In this document: one piece after another, positions 34,201 to 41,302 of the stretch | Layout: every line of letters starts with the position of its first letter | Position numbering within the stretch: the first letter of the stretch is position 1 | Assembly: GCA_017887445.1 (NCBI GenBank) | Contig: JAGHIA010000128.1 | Coordinates: 1 to 42,896 of the forward strand | Reading direction: 5' to 3' | Length of the DNA: 42,896 nt | Source: Fusicatenibacter sp. | GTDB taxonomy: Bacteria > Bacillota > Clostridia > Lachnospirales > Lachnospiraceae | Translations under genes and position numbers: made by a program | The notes under the pieces: model-generated | What the model was told of the DNA's origin: nothing | Databases searched by the model: none | Seen by the model: only the letters and a program-made list of their open reading frames with translations

Positions 34201-35890
34201 CCACCACAACCATACATTCCTTCTCCCAAAAAGCAATCCCGTATTTAACCAACTCTTTTGTGCCGCGTCGCATCAACCCTTCCGCGTATTTCTTCTCTTC
34301 TATTTGATTCAAAGCTTCTTCACAGGCTGATTCCAGATTTCCATCCTTCGCATACTTCAGTTCGATCACAATTTCAATCCGATCCGGAGTCTGGATGGAG
34401 ATATCGCTGTAACCTTCCCCTGTCTCCGCATTGGACTTGATCAGCCAGTTTCCCTGGCTTCGAAGCAATCCAAGCAGCATACCGTGGTAAAAATTTTCTT
34501 TCATATTTGTCCGGACAGCGGTATCCCTTACACTGATGGAATCCCACAGATAATCATGGAGCATCTCCTGGATCGTTGCGGCATCTCCCACCGGGAACGC
34601 TGCGCAGAAGCGGTTAATTCTTGCAGAGTCTGCCAAAGTCGTTTCTTCAAACCAGTTTTTTACCAGATCGATGAACAGTTCTTTTACCTCCCGGTTTGGA
34701 AGAACCAGTTGCATTTGCTTGCCCGGCAGGCGGCTTTGCCTGGTCAGGTATCCGGTAGAATAGAGGACGCTCCAGATATTGTCGATGGAATCTTCTACAT
34801 CTCTGTATGTCAATTCCTGACGGATGGTTTTGGTGATAGCTCCTCCGTTTAACAGCTGCTCGATTTCGTTTCGTGCGGTCTGGTTTGCTGTCTTTAACAG
34901 GCGGCGGATGAGGTCGTTCCCGCTTGTGTTGGCCCAGTAATTTTCTGGCTCGGCTTCCGGATCAGCCAGCAGTTCATCACAATAGTTGATCACATCCCAG
35001 GGACTGTACACCTCTGTATCACCAAAGTGGTATCCATCGTACCAATCGCGGATCACTCCTTTGTAAGCGGACAGGCCATAGAAGTTCAATAATTCATCCA
35101 CATCTGCATTGGTAAAACCAAAAAACTCATCATACCGGACATCTGAAATTGTGTGTACTTTCAGGTTGTTAAGACCTGTGAAGATACTTTCTTTGGAAAT
35201 CCGCAGACATCCGGTGAGAACAGCAAAGTAAAGACTGTCATTTGTCTTCAGGGCATTTCCAAGCAGATTACGGATAAGGGTTACCATTTCATCATAGTAA
35301 CCCGACTGGAAGGCTTTATCCATAGGAACGTCATACTCATCGATCAGAAGAATGACTTTCTGGTTATAGTGCTTGGCCAGGAGCTGAGAGAGGGTTTTCA
35401 GGCTGTCGATCAGCGTGGGGTAAGGGATGGAATAGCTTGTGTCTCCATCTTTTTCCACATGGATCAAGCGGCTATATGCGATTTTATCCTTCTGATCAAG
35501 AACCGTGCTTTCCCGGAGAAAGGAGAAGCGGCTGGCCTCATTTCCCATGACTGTCTGCAGCGCCGCAACTGCCGTTTCGTAGTTTAAACCGTCCACGCTT
35601 TTCAGACTTATGGAGATTACAGGAAATTTTCCCATGTATTTCGCACACAGTTCTTTTTCTTGTGTAATCTTTAGGCCATCAAACAGCGCCGGGTCGTTTT
35701 CAATCTCAAAGAAGCATTTCAGCATACTCATGTTCAAAGATTTGCCAAAACGTCTGGGGCGGGTGAATAAATTCACTTTTCCCCAATTTTGTAATAGCGC
35801 TGAAATAAAAGAGGTTTTATCCACATAATAAAAATTTTCAGTTGAGAATTCTTCGAAATTTTCAATTCCAACCGGGAGTTTTTTTCGCAT
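34196..35890 (-). CDS. AAA-ATPase-like protein with PD-(D/E)XK nuclease-like C-terminus
   Basis: A 564-residue protein of the AAA-ATPase_like plus PDDEXK_9 architecture, frequent in gut Clostridia and Bacteroidetes. The N-terminal YYVDKTSFI and RPRRFGKSLNMSML (about residues 44-57) are its P-loop-like region, with VILLIDEYDVPMD as Walker B. The C-terminus shows SDISIQTPDRIEIVIELKYA, i.e. D496 and E510-x-K512 of a PD-(D/E)XK core. Function is not established; genomes often carry several copies, suggesting mobility. It is alone on its strand. AGGAAAGG lies upstream of the ATG, with a possible TATAAT on the minus strand near 35977-35982. Confidence 0.88.
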   Translation of the reverse strand: MRKKLPVGIENFEEFSTENFYYVDKTSFISALLQNWGKVNLFTRPRRFGKSLNMSMLKCFFEIENDPALFDGLKITQEKELCAKYMGKFPVISISLKSVDGLNYETAVAALQTVMGNEASRFSFLRESTVLDQKDKIAYSRLIHVEKDGDTSYSIPYPTLIDSLKTLSQLLAKHYNQKVILLIDEYDVPMDKAFQSGYYDEMVTLIRNLLGNALKTNDSLYFAVLTGCLRISKESIFTGLNNLKVHTISDVRYDEFFGFTNADVDELLNFYGLSAYKGVIRDWYDGYHFGDTEVYSPWDVINYCDELLADPEAEPENYWANTSGNDLIRRLLKTANQTARNEIEQLLNGGAITKTIRQELTYRDVEDSIDNIWSVLYSTGYLTRQSRLPGKQMQLVLPNREVKELFIDLVKNWFEETTLADSARINRFCAAFPVGDAATIQEMLHDYLWDSISVRDTAVRTNMKENFYHGMLLGLLRSQGNWLIKSNAETGEGYSDISIQTPDRIEIVIELKYAKDGNLESACEEALNQIEEKKYAEGLMRRGTKELVKYGIAFWEKECMVVVG

Positions 35891-36026
35891 TATTTACCAA
35901 CATTCCTTTCCTGGTTTTGGCACGGGCGGTGTCAATAAGCTGCTCTTTGCAACAAACCTTCTGAATTCCCCAACGGATTATAAAATATCGTCTGCCTGCG
36001 GAGCACGAAAGCGCCGGCAATCCGTA

Positions 36027-36419
36027 TCAGAACGTGATGATCTCCGGGTCATGGCTGAAAGAGCTGATCGTAGCCGTGGCGTTCCTGAAATAGAATACCT
36101 GTGTGTTACCATCGTCGGCCGCGTACATTTTCTGAAGGCTTGGGTATGCGTCCAGCATCGACTGGCGCGCTTCCATCCGGTCGTCTTCCACTAACTCTCC
36201 CGCGATGCGGATCCATTCGCCTTTTTTGAACGCGCAGATTTCGGCCTTTGGATTTGCGAGCAGTTGTTTGGATACATCTTTGACTTTTCCTGTCTGGATA
36301 TACAGTTTTCCCTCAAAAATATGGGCGGTGCCGAACGGACGCACTCTCGGCTGGTCGCCTTCAACGGTAGCAAGATAATAAACGCCTGCGTCTTTTAAGA
36401 ATTTTGCAACTCGTTCCAT
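36027..36419 (-). CDS. Pyridoxamine 5'-phosphate oxidase-related flavoprotein
   Basis: A 130-residue split-barrel FMN-binding protein. It opens MERVAKFLKDAGVYYLATVEGDQPRVRPFG, the family hallmark where R-V-R-P-F-G contacts flavin phosphate, and continues LYIQTGKVKDVSKQLLANPKAEICAF. Such small homologues are usually not PdxH but FMN- or F420-like reductases or of unknown substrate. AGGAGG lies 9 bases before the ATG and a strong minus-strand promoter lies at 36475-36503. It is monocistronic. Assignment to the fold is solid; reaction unknown. Confidence 0.88.
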   Translation of the reverse strand: MERVAKFLKDAGVYYLATVEGDQPRVRPFGTAHIFEGKLYIQTGKVKDVSKQLLANPKAEICAFKKGEWIRIAGELVEDDRMEARQSMLDAYPSLQKMYAADDGNTQVFYFRNATATISSFSHDPEIITF

Positions 36420-36474
36420 TTGCAGTTCCTCCTACTTATAATTCTTGTTCGCGTGGTCGCACGTTGTTTCTTTC

Positions 36475-36503
36475 ATTATAGCGCAGAAAAATTTTCTTTA
36501 CAA
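36475..36503 (-). promoter_or_regulatory. Promoter of the PNPOx-like gene
   Basis: On the minus strand, TTGTAA (complement of 36498-36503) and TATAAT (complement of 36475-36480) are 17 bases apart, 55 bases before the start codon. Confidence 0.75.
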
Positions 36504-36533
36504 GAAAAGATAGAAACGCTTTTGTTACGGTTG

Positions 36534-36596
36534 GTAACAGTTCAGCCTGCCACTATCCCGCGAGGTGTTTTCCCACAGAATGTGCGAAAATCCCCG
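36534..36596. repeat. Family C element, short copy C2
   Basis: GTAACAGTTCAGCCTGCCAC, TATCCCGCGAGGTGTTTT and TGTGCGAAAATCCCC follow the order of C1, but the second half is lost. A more degenerate stretch with GGTTAC and CGCAGAATGTGTGA follows at about 36660-36745. Together with the two promoters this accounts for the 36420-36781 gap. Confidence 0.65.
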
Positions 36597-36619
36597 TTCG
36601 TGTTATGGAAACAAAGTTC

Positions 36620-36648
36620 TTTACCGAATATGAGAAAAAGGTTATAAT
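36620..36648 (+). promoter_or_regulatory. Possible promoter of the ThrE-type exporter genes
   Basis: TTTACC at 36620-36625 and TATAAT at 36643-36648 are 17 bases apart, 134 bases before the first gene. The leader would carry the degenerate family C sequence. Confidence 0.5.
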
Positions 36649-36781
36649 GAAATAACGGTTTGCAATCGTTCTGCACGGCAAAACGGTTACAGCGGTTCGC
36701 CCTTCTGTGTCACGGGAAGTATTTCAGCGCAGAATGTGTGAACGGATCATTTCAGAGAAAAATCCGTAGGAGGAAGGAACA

Positions 36782-37564
36782 TTGGAGAAACAAGACAACC
36801 GCGAGGCACTGGACGCGGCGTCGCTGGCGGGAGATATCCTGCTGGCCAGCGGGGCGGAAATCTTCCGGGTGGAGGAGACGATCTTCCGCATTGCGCGGGC
36901 CTACGGCGTGGAATCCAGCGACGCGTTTGTTCTCAGCAGCGGCATTTTCCTGACTGCCGGAAGCGAGAGGGAGCAGGATTTTGCCCGGGTCCGCCACATT
37001 CCCCTGAGTGCGGCCCGGCTGGATAAGGTGACGGCGGTGAACCAGCTTTCCCGGGAGATCGAGGAAGGCCGCCACACGCCGGCGGAGGCCAGAAAGCGGC
37101 TGTTGGAGATTCAGCATATGCCGCCGAAGCCGAAAAGCCATCAGGTGCTGGCGTCTGGTGTGGGCAGCGCCTGCTTTTGCTTTCTGTTCGGAGGAGATGT
37201 GGTGGACAGCGCGGCGGCGTTTGCGGCGGGGATTCTTTTATATCTGTATCTTCTGTATCTGGTGCGGGGCCGGCTGTCGAAGATCGCAGCCAATCTGTCC
37301 GGTGGGGCGTTGGTGACGTTGTTTGGGATTCTGCTGTACCAGTGCGGCATCGGTCATCATCTGGGGGAGATGATCATCGGCTCGATCATCCCGCTGGTGC
37401 CTGGTGTGGCGTTTACCACGGCGATCCGCGACATTGCCGACGAGGACTATATCGCCGGGGCTGTGCGGATGCTGGACGCACTGTTGGTAACATTCTGCAT
37501 TGCCATGGGTGTGGGACTGGTGATCATGGCATGGCATCATTTTGCGGGAGGGACGCTGCTGTGA
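36782..37564 (+). CDS. Threonine/serine exporter family protein, N-terminal (ThrE/DUF1212) subunit
   Basis: A 260-residue protein. The cytoplasmic front (ALDAASLAGDILLASGAEIFRVEETIFRIAR) is the signature of DUF1212/ThrE proteins. About five membrane helices follow, with IIGSIIPLVPGVAFTTAIRDI, the conserved P-L-V-P-G segment. ThrE exports threonine and serine in Corynebacterium; in Firmicutes the protein is split into two, as here. The start is TTG 36782, six bases after AGGAGGAAGG. The stop overlaps the start of the partner gene by GTGA. Transported substrate is inferred. Confidence 0.88.
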   Translation: MEKQDNREALDAASLAGDILLASGAEIFRVEETIFRIARAYGVESSDAFVLSSGIFLTAGSEREQDFARVRHIPLSAARLDKVTAVNQLSREIEEGRHTPAEARKRLLEIQHMPPKPKSHQVLASGVGSACFCFLFGGDVVDSAAAFAAGILLYLYLLYLVRGRLSKIAANLSGGALVTLFGILLYQCGIGHHLGEMIIGSIIPLVPGVAFTTAIRDIADEDYIAGAVRMLDALLVTFCIAMGVGLVIMAWHHFAGGTLL

Positions 37565-38004
37565 GTGTGAGGATCCTGTGGGAATTTTTGGCGGCATTCA
37601 TTGGAACCATTGCCTTTGCGCTGTTGTTTCAGGTGCCGAAAAAATATTATGGTCTGTGCGGACTGATCGGGGGCATCGGCTGGGTGTGTTACGAGGTGTT
37701 CCTGCTGTGGTGTTCCGCGCCGGTGTCCACGTTTCTGGCCAATGTGGCGGTGGTGTTTTTGTCCCGGCTGTTTGCGGTAAGGATAAAATGTCCGGTTACA
37801 GTGTTCCTGATTTCGGGAATTTTTCCCCTGGTGCCGGGGGCCGGAATTTACTGGACCGCTTATTATATTGTGACCAACGAGCTGGAGCTGGCAGGCCAGC
37901 GGGGATTTCTGACGTTGAAGATCGCGGTGGCCATCGTGCTGAGCATTCTTCTGGTGTTTGAGTTTCCTCAGGGATTGTTCCGGAAGTTCTGGCTTAAAAA
38001 GTAA
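37561..38004 (+). CDS. Threonine/serine exporter family protein, C-terminal (DUF3815) subunit
   Basis: A 147-residue membrane protein with about four or five helices, equivalent to the C-terminal half of ThrE. VRILWEFLAAFIGTIAFALLFQVPKKYYGLCGLIGGIGW begins it, and PVTVFLISGIFPLVPGAGIYWTAYY repeats the P-L-V-P-G motif of its partner. It begins with GTG 37561, overlapping the partner's TGA, so the two are translationally coupled. A longer open frame reaching to 37177 overlaps the partner entirely and is rejected. The stop codon TAA (38002-38004) is part of the GTAAC end of a family C repeat. Confidence 0.88.
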   Translation: MSVRILWEFLAAFIGTIAFALLFQVPKKYYGLCGLIGGIGWVCYEVFLLWCSAPVSTFLANVAVVFLSRLFAVRIKCPVTVFLISGIFPLVPGAGIYWTAYYIVTNELELAGQRGFLTLKIAVAIVLSILLVFEFPQGLFRKFWLKK

Positions 38005-38145
38005 CAGTTCGGCGCTGCTGAACGGTTACACCCTTCGCGATGTACAGAAACTGCATTTCATGCAGCTTCGCGCTGCAGGACTGGGGATTTTCGAACATTC
38101 TGTGGGAAAACACCTGGCGGGATAGCGGCAGGCTGAACTGCTACA
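38001..38145. repeat. Family C element, copy C3 (begins in the exporter stop codon)
   Basis: It starts with a family D hairpin, GTAACAGTTCGGCG/CTGCTGAACGGTTAC (38001-38029), then CTTCGCGATGTACAGAAACT, the AAACTGCATTTCATGCAG hairpin, GGGATTTTCGAACATTCTGT and GGCGGGATAGCGGCAGGCTG. It is the reverse orientation of C1. The stop TAA of the upstream gene is inside its first five bases. It occupies part of the 38005-38417 gap. Confidence 0.75.
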
Positions 38146-38150
38146 CACCT

Positions 38151-38178
38151 GTAACTATTCAGCAGGCTGAATAGTTAC
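38151..38178. repeat. Family D hairpin before the rplJ promoter
   Basis: GTAACTATTCAGC pairs perfectly with GCTGAATAGTTAC around two bases. It is 30 bases upstream of the rplJ -35. Confidence 0.8.
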
Positions 38179-38207
38179 ACACACCTAAAAAAATTGACCA
38201 AAAATCA

Positions 38208-38236
38208 TTGACAAAATCACGTCAGTGTGCTAGTAT
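38208..38236 (+). promoter_or_regulatory. rplJ-rplL promoter
   Basis: A consensus TTGACA at 38208-38213 and TAGTAT at 38231-38236 are 17 bases apart, with A-rich sequence upstream resembling an UP element. It begins the transcript that carries the L10 leader. Confidence 0.85.
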
Positions 38237-38242
38237 AAAAGC

Positions 38243-38417
38243 TGTATCGCGCAGAAGACAGTGGGTGCCGTAAGGCAGAAGGATGAAAACGCCCGCCGAG
38301 GAGAAGTTACATTCACAGGATAAGTGTGAAAATTCTGACCTCTTCCGTTTCAGGCGGAAGAGTTTTTTTATATTTCCGAAGCGTAGGTACGAAATACTAC
38401 AAGGAGGTGCAAACACA
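38243..38417 (+). promoter_or_regulatory. Ribosomal protein L10 leader with attenuator
   Basis: The 5' untranslated RNA before rplJ has the layout of the L10 leader, including AGACAGTGGGTGC and GCCCGCCGAGGAG, where the L10(L12)4 complex binds to repress its own operon. A stem CTCTTCCG/CGGAAGAG with seven T (38340-38369) is a terminator-like attenuator. AAGGAGG follows just before the rplJ start. Recognised by position and motifs; the fold was not computed. Confidence 0.8.
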
Positions 38418-38921
38418 ATGGCAAAGGTTGAACTGAAAAAGCCTATCGTAGAAGAGATTTCTGCTCAGATTGCAGACGCTGAGTCCATAATTCTGGTAAA
38501 CTACAGCGGTCTGACCGTAGAGCAGGATACACAGCTGCGTAAGGAGTTAAGAGAAGCAGGCGTTCATTACAAAGTATACAAAAATACTATGATGAACTTT
38601 GCATTCCAGGGAACTCCGTGCGAAGAGCTTTGCAAGGATCTGGAAGGAACCAACGCTCTTGCGGTAAGCAAGGACGATGCAACTGCTCCGGCAAGAATCA
38701 TTGCGAAGTTTGCGAAGACCGCTCCGAAGCTGGAGATGGTTTCCGGTATCGTGGAAGGCAACTACTACGATAAGAACGGTGTAGACGCGCTGGCGGCAAT
38801 TCCGTCAAGAGAAGAACTTCTTGGCAAGCTGCTTGGAAGCATCCAGTCACCGATCACAAATCTGGCTCGCGTCCTGAATCAGATCGCAGAGTCCAAGGGC
38901 GGCGAAGCAGCAGAGGCATAA
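38418..38921 (+). CDS. rplJ: Large ribosomal subunit protein uL10
   Basis: A 167-residue stalk base protein that anchors L7/L12 dimers to 23S rRNA. MAKVELKKPIVEEISAQI, then IILVNYSGLTVEQDTQLRKEL and YKVYKNTMMNFAF are the conserved rRNA-binding part; the C-terminal helix (TNLARVLNQIAESK) holds L7/L12. Length is normal. ATG 38418 follows AAGGAGG by 7 bases; the upstream in-frame ATG at 38283 is inside the leader RNA. rplK and rplA do not precede it; a threonine exporter does. Regulation by the L10 leader is expected. Confidence 0.97.
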   Translation: MAKVELKKPIVEEISAQIADAESIILVNYSGLTVEQDTQLRKELREAGVHYKVYKNTMMNFAFQGTPCEELCKDLEGTNALAVSKDDATAPARIIAKFAKTAPKLEMVSGIVEGNYYDKNGVDALAAIPSREELLGKLLGSIQSPITNLARVLNQIAESKGGEAAEA

Positions 38922-38966
38922 GCCGTTTTGACAGAACTGCAAGGTTCTGCTCATGCAGGAACAAAG

Positions 38967-38991
38967 GTAACCGCAGAAGAGAAACGGTTAC
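38967..38991. repeat. Family D-like hairpin between rplJ and rplL
   Basis: GTAACCG pairs with CGGTTAC around an 11-base loop. Only the ends resemble other family D members. It lies in the 105-base spacer of this very highly expressed operon. Confidence 0.55.
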
Positions 38992-39026
38992 AACAGTAAT
39001 TAAAATATCCAAGGAGGAAAATAATA

Positions 39027-39401
39027 ATGGCAAAGTTAACAACCGCTGAATTTATCGAAGCGATCAAAGAGTTATCCGTATTAGAGTTAAACGAACTGGT
39101 AAAAGCATGTGAAGAAGAGTTTGGTGTATCTGCAGCAGCAGGCGTTGTAGTTGCAGCAGCAGGCGCTGGCGATGCAGCAGTTGAAGAGAAAGACGAGTTC
39201 GACGTAGAGCTGACAGAAGTAGGCCCGAACAAAGTTAAAGTTATCAAGGTTGTTCGTGAGGCTACAGGTCTGGGCCTGAAAGAAGCAAAAGAAGTAGTTG
39301 ACGGCGCTCCGAAGGTAGTAAAAGAGGCTGCTTCCAAAGCTGAGGCTGAGGATCTGAAGGCTAAGCTGGAGGCTGAAGGCGCGAAAGTTACTCTGAAGTA
39401 A
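39027..39401 (+). CDS. rplL: Large ribosomal subunit protein bL12 (L7/L12)
   Basis: A 124-residue stalk protein that recruits translational GTPases. The N-terminal dimerisation domain ([30 protein letters not shown]), the Ala/Gly hinge ([15 protein letters not shown]) and the C-terminal factor-binding domain ([25 protein letters not shown]) are all present. AAGGAGG precedes the ATG. A strong terminator follows at 39474, so rpoB, which usually comes next in Clostridia, is not co-transcribed here. Codon use is that of a highly expressed gene. Confidence 0.98.
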   Translation: MAKLTTAEFIEAIKELSVLELNELVKACEEEFGVSAAAGVVVAAAGAGDAAVEEKDEFDVELTEVGPNKVKVIKVVREATGLGLKEAKEVVDGAPKVVKEAASKAEAEDLKAKLEAEGAKVTLK

Positions 39402-39473
39402 TAAAAGCTTGAAGAATATTCAGCAGTGAAAAGAATGTGACAATTTAGTTATGCTGAATTGCTGCAAAATAAT

Positions 39474-39519
39474 AGGGATTCCCGGGTGTCCTGTAAAGGA
39501 TGCCTGGGAATCCCTTTTT
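39474..39519 (+). terminator. Terminator of the rplJ-rplL operon
   Basis: AGGGATTCCCGGGTGTCC pairs with GGATGCCTGGGAATCCCT around TGTAAA, followed by TTTTT. It is a very strong stem 72 bases past rplL. Confidence 0.9.
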
Positions 39520-39590
39520 GCGACTGCAGTTTTTTTAAGTGGTTCAGCCAGCTGGATAATTATCATTTTTTGAGGATACTTCCGGCGATA

Positions 39591-39616
39591 ACGCAGAAAG
39601 CAATTTTCAAACACGC
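39591..39616. repeat. Family A remnant A5 (one end only)
   Basis: ACGCAGAAAGCAATTTTCAA followed by ACACGC is the last 26 bases of a family A element. It abuts family B copy B2 directly, the same arrangement as A2-B1 at 12305/12306. It lies in the 39402-39777 gap. Confidence 0.75.
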
Positions 39617-39617
39617 C

Positions 39618-39780
39618 AGTACACCGTATATGAAATATCTAGCCAGATGACGCAGGATATTTTTTTGAGTGTGCATGTTCAAAAACGCAGGCGTAGCGGG
39701 CTACGCCGAGGCTTTTGAACATGTGCAATCGGAAAAATAGACAAGTCAGATGGTCTGGATATTTCATATACGGGGGACTA
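39618..39780. repeat. Family B element, long copy B2 (163 bp)
   Basis: AGTACACCGTATATGAAATA at the left pairs with GATATTTCATATACGG at 39758-39773. Between them is an additional hairpin GTTCAAAA...TTTTGAAC (about 39677-39720) around GGCGTAGCGGGCTACGCC. That palindrome is also the core of family A. Its right end supplies the stop codon of the acetyltransferase on the minus strand. Confidence 0.85.
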
Positions 39781-40380
39781 GTCTTCCGCCTCCGTGAATA
39801 CAGGGTATTTTTTCTTGTCTGCTTCTGTAATCTGTCTGATCACACGACAGGGATTCCCCACGGCGATCACATTTGAGGGAATGTCTCTGTTGACAACGCT
39901 GCCGGCTCCAATGATCGTGTTATCACCGATGGTAACGCCCGGAAGAACGCTGACGTTGGCGCCAAGCCACACATTGTTTCCGATTTTGATGGGTCTGGCA
40001 ATCTCCAGTCCGTTGGCGCGCTGCTCGCTGTCGATGGCGTGTCCGGCGGTGGAAATAACGCAGTTTGGCGCGATAAATACGTTGTCACCAAATGTTACCT
40101 TGGCACCGTCCAGGATTGTACAATTGTGGTTGGTGTAGAAGTTTACTCCTACGGAAATATTGTGCCCGTAATCACAGTAAAAGGGCGCGGTCACGACCAG
40201 GGAACCTTTGATTTCACCCAGCATCTGATGCAGCAATTCAGTCTGGCGTTTCGTGTCTGACGGCCTGCAGTTATTAAATTCATAGCATAAGTCGGCGCAG
40301 CGGGTTCTGGAGTCCACGATTTCTTTGTCGTAATTGGCGTCATACATGTAGCCGGCTTGTGCTTTTTCCCATTCGGTCAT
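39778..40380 (-). CDS. Maltose/galactoside O-acetyltransferase-like enzyme
   Basis: A 200-residue left-handed beta-helix acetyltransferase of the Maa/LacA group, transferring acetyl from acetyl-CoA to a sugar hydroxyl. The N-terminal MAC domain (MTEWEKAQAGYMYDANYDKEI) is followed by hexapeptide repeats (TILDGAKVTFGDNVFIAPNC), the catalytic His in STAGHAIDSEQRANG, and the coil end NVWLGANVSVLPGVTIGDNTIIGAGSVV. GGAGG lies upstream of the ATG. The stop TAG (39778-39780, complement) coincides with the end of family B copy B2, so the original C-terminus may have been changed by insertion. Confidence 0.93.
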   Translation of the reverse strand: MTEWEKAQAGYMYDANYDKEIVDSRTRCADLCYEFNNCRPSDTKRQTELLHQMLGEIKGSLVVTAPFYCDYGHNISVGVNFYTNHNCTILDGAKVTFGDNVFIAPNCVISTAGHAIDSEQRANGLEIARPIKIGNNVWLGANVSVLPGVTIGDNTIIGAGSVVNRDIPSNVIAVGNPCRVIRQITEADKKKYPVFTEAED

Positions 40381-40449
40381 AATTCTTACCTCCGTTTAGC
40401 TATTTTTTACAGTGAGTTTTGTGAATGCTTTTGTTTTATTTCCTTTCAG

Positions 40450-40479
40450 ATTATACCATATGCGTGAAAAAAGGAGCAA
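40450..40479 (-). promoter_or_regulatory. Promoter of the sugar O-acetyltransferase gene
   Basis: On the minus strand, TTGCTC (complement of 40474-40479) and TATAAT (complement of 40450-40455) are 18 bases apart, about 70 bases before the start codon. Confidence 0.6.
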
Positions 40480-40508
40480 ACAGAAAATGAACAAGGCATA
40501 TAAATTGT

Positions 40509-40733
40509 GTAGCAGTTCAGCGTCGCTGAACTATTATATGCTTGGCACTGCAGGCTTCGGGATTTTCGCGCATTCTGTGCGAAAACACCTCGCGGGATGG
40601 CGGCAGGCTGAACTGTTACACGCTTCGCAATGCACAGAAACTGCATTTTATGCAGTTTCGTGCCGCAGACCTCGGTATTTTCGTGCATTCTGCGCGAAAC
40701 ACCTTGCGGAATAGTGGCTGGCTGAATCGTTAC
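40509..40733. repeat. Family C element, double copy C4
   Basis: Two half-units lie in a row. GTAGCAGTTCAGCG/CGCTGAACTATTA opens it, then CGGGATTTTCGCGCATTCTG and GGCGGCAGGCTGAACTGTTA; the second half repeats with CTTCGCAATGCACAGAAACT, an AAACTGCAT hairpin, CGGTATTTTCGTGCATTCTG and GGCTGGCTGAATCGTTAC. It fills most of the spacer upstream of the trpE promoter. Confidence 0.75.
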
Positions 40734-40840
40734 CATAAATTTTCAGCGATACTGAGGGTGTTCGGAATTACGGAATTACAGAAATTATCGAAACAAACAA
40801 AAATATTTCCGGCAAAATAAAAAACAACCCCAAAAAACTG

Positions 40841-40869
40841 TTGACAAATCCCAATCACCGGCATATAAT
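40841..40869 (+). promoter_or_regulatory. trpE promoter
   Basis: A perfect TTGACA (40841-40846) and a perfect TATAAT (40864-40869) are separated by 17 bases. Confidence 0.92.
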
Positions 40870-40879
40870 GCTAACAAAC

Positions 40880-41193
40880 AGCCGTTCACGAGCGGCACAA
40901 TTTCATAATCATGCAAACCGTTGAAGCGGAGATAACGTTACAAGCGCGCTCACAGAGAGTCCGGGCAGGTGGGAGCCGGGCAGAAAGCGGAGTTTCAAAT
41001 GGACCGCGGAGGGCATGGGGAAAGGCTTTGGCCAAGTATTCCATGACGTGAAGGCATACGTTAGTTGCCAGGAATATGATGGTATTCCGGTAAGTGTGCG
41101 GTAAAACCGCAAAAGCAAGGTGGCACCACGGGTGTCTGATTTCAGATGACTCGCCCTTGACAGAACAGATTTGTTCTGTCAGGGGCTTTTTCT
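40880..41193 (+). promoter_or_regulatory. Tryptophan T-box leader of trpE
   Basis: A T-box riboswitch reading uncharged tRNA-Trp. The specifier candidate is TGG at 41000-41002 in TTTCAAATGGACCGCGG. The T-box sequence AAGGTGGCACCACGGGTG lies at about 41117-41134; its UGGC (41121-41124) pairs with the NCCA end and matches the G discriminator of tRNA-Trp. The terminator stem (GACAGAACA/TGTTCTGTC, about 41153-41186) is followed by a T-run. Starvation should favour readthrough into trpE. The fold was read by eye. Confidence 0.9.
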
Positions 41194-41227
41194 TTTGCCC
41201 AAAAGGCGCCAAAATGTGTCTGGAAAT

Positions 41228-41262
41228 GTAACCGTTCTGCTGGCGGAACGCCGAACGGTTAT
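41228..41262. repeat. Family D hairpin between the T-box and trpE
   Basis: GTAACCGTTCTGC is matched by CCGAACGGTTAT, around GGCGGAAC. It lies after the T-box terminator and 41 bases before the trpE start, so it is in the antiterminated mRNA. Confidence 0.7.
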
Positions 41263-41302
41263 CTGGAAATTGTATTTACCGGGAAAACAGAAAGGAGCAG
41301 TT

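Noticed and set aside
34196-35890. Anti-phage defence role for the AAA/PD-(D/E)XK protein
   Set aside because: No defence partner genes are adjacent, and the family's function is not established.
37177-37560. Long N-terminus for the second exporter gene
   Set aside because: It lies entirely inside the partner gene in another frame; GTG 37561 overlaps the partner stop and fits the family length.
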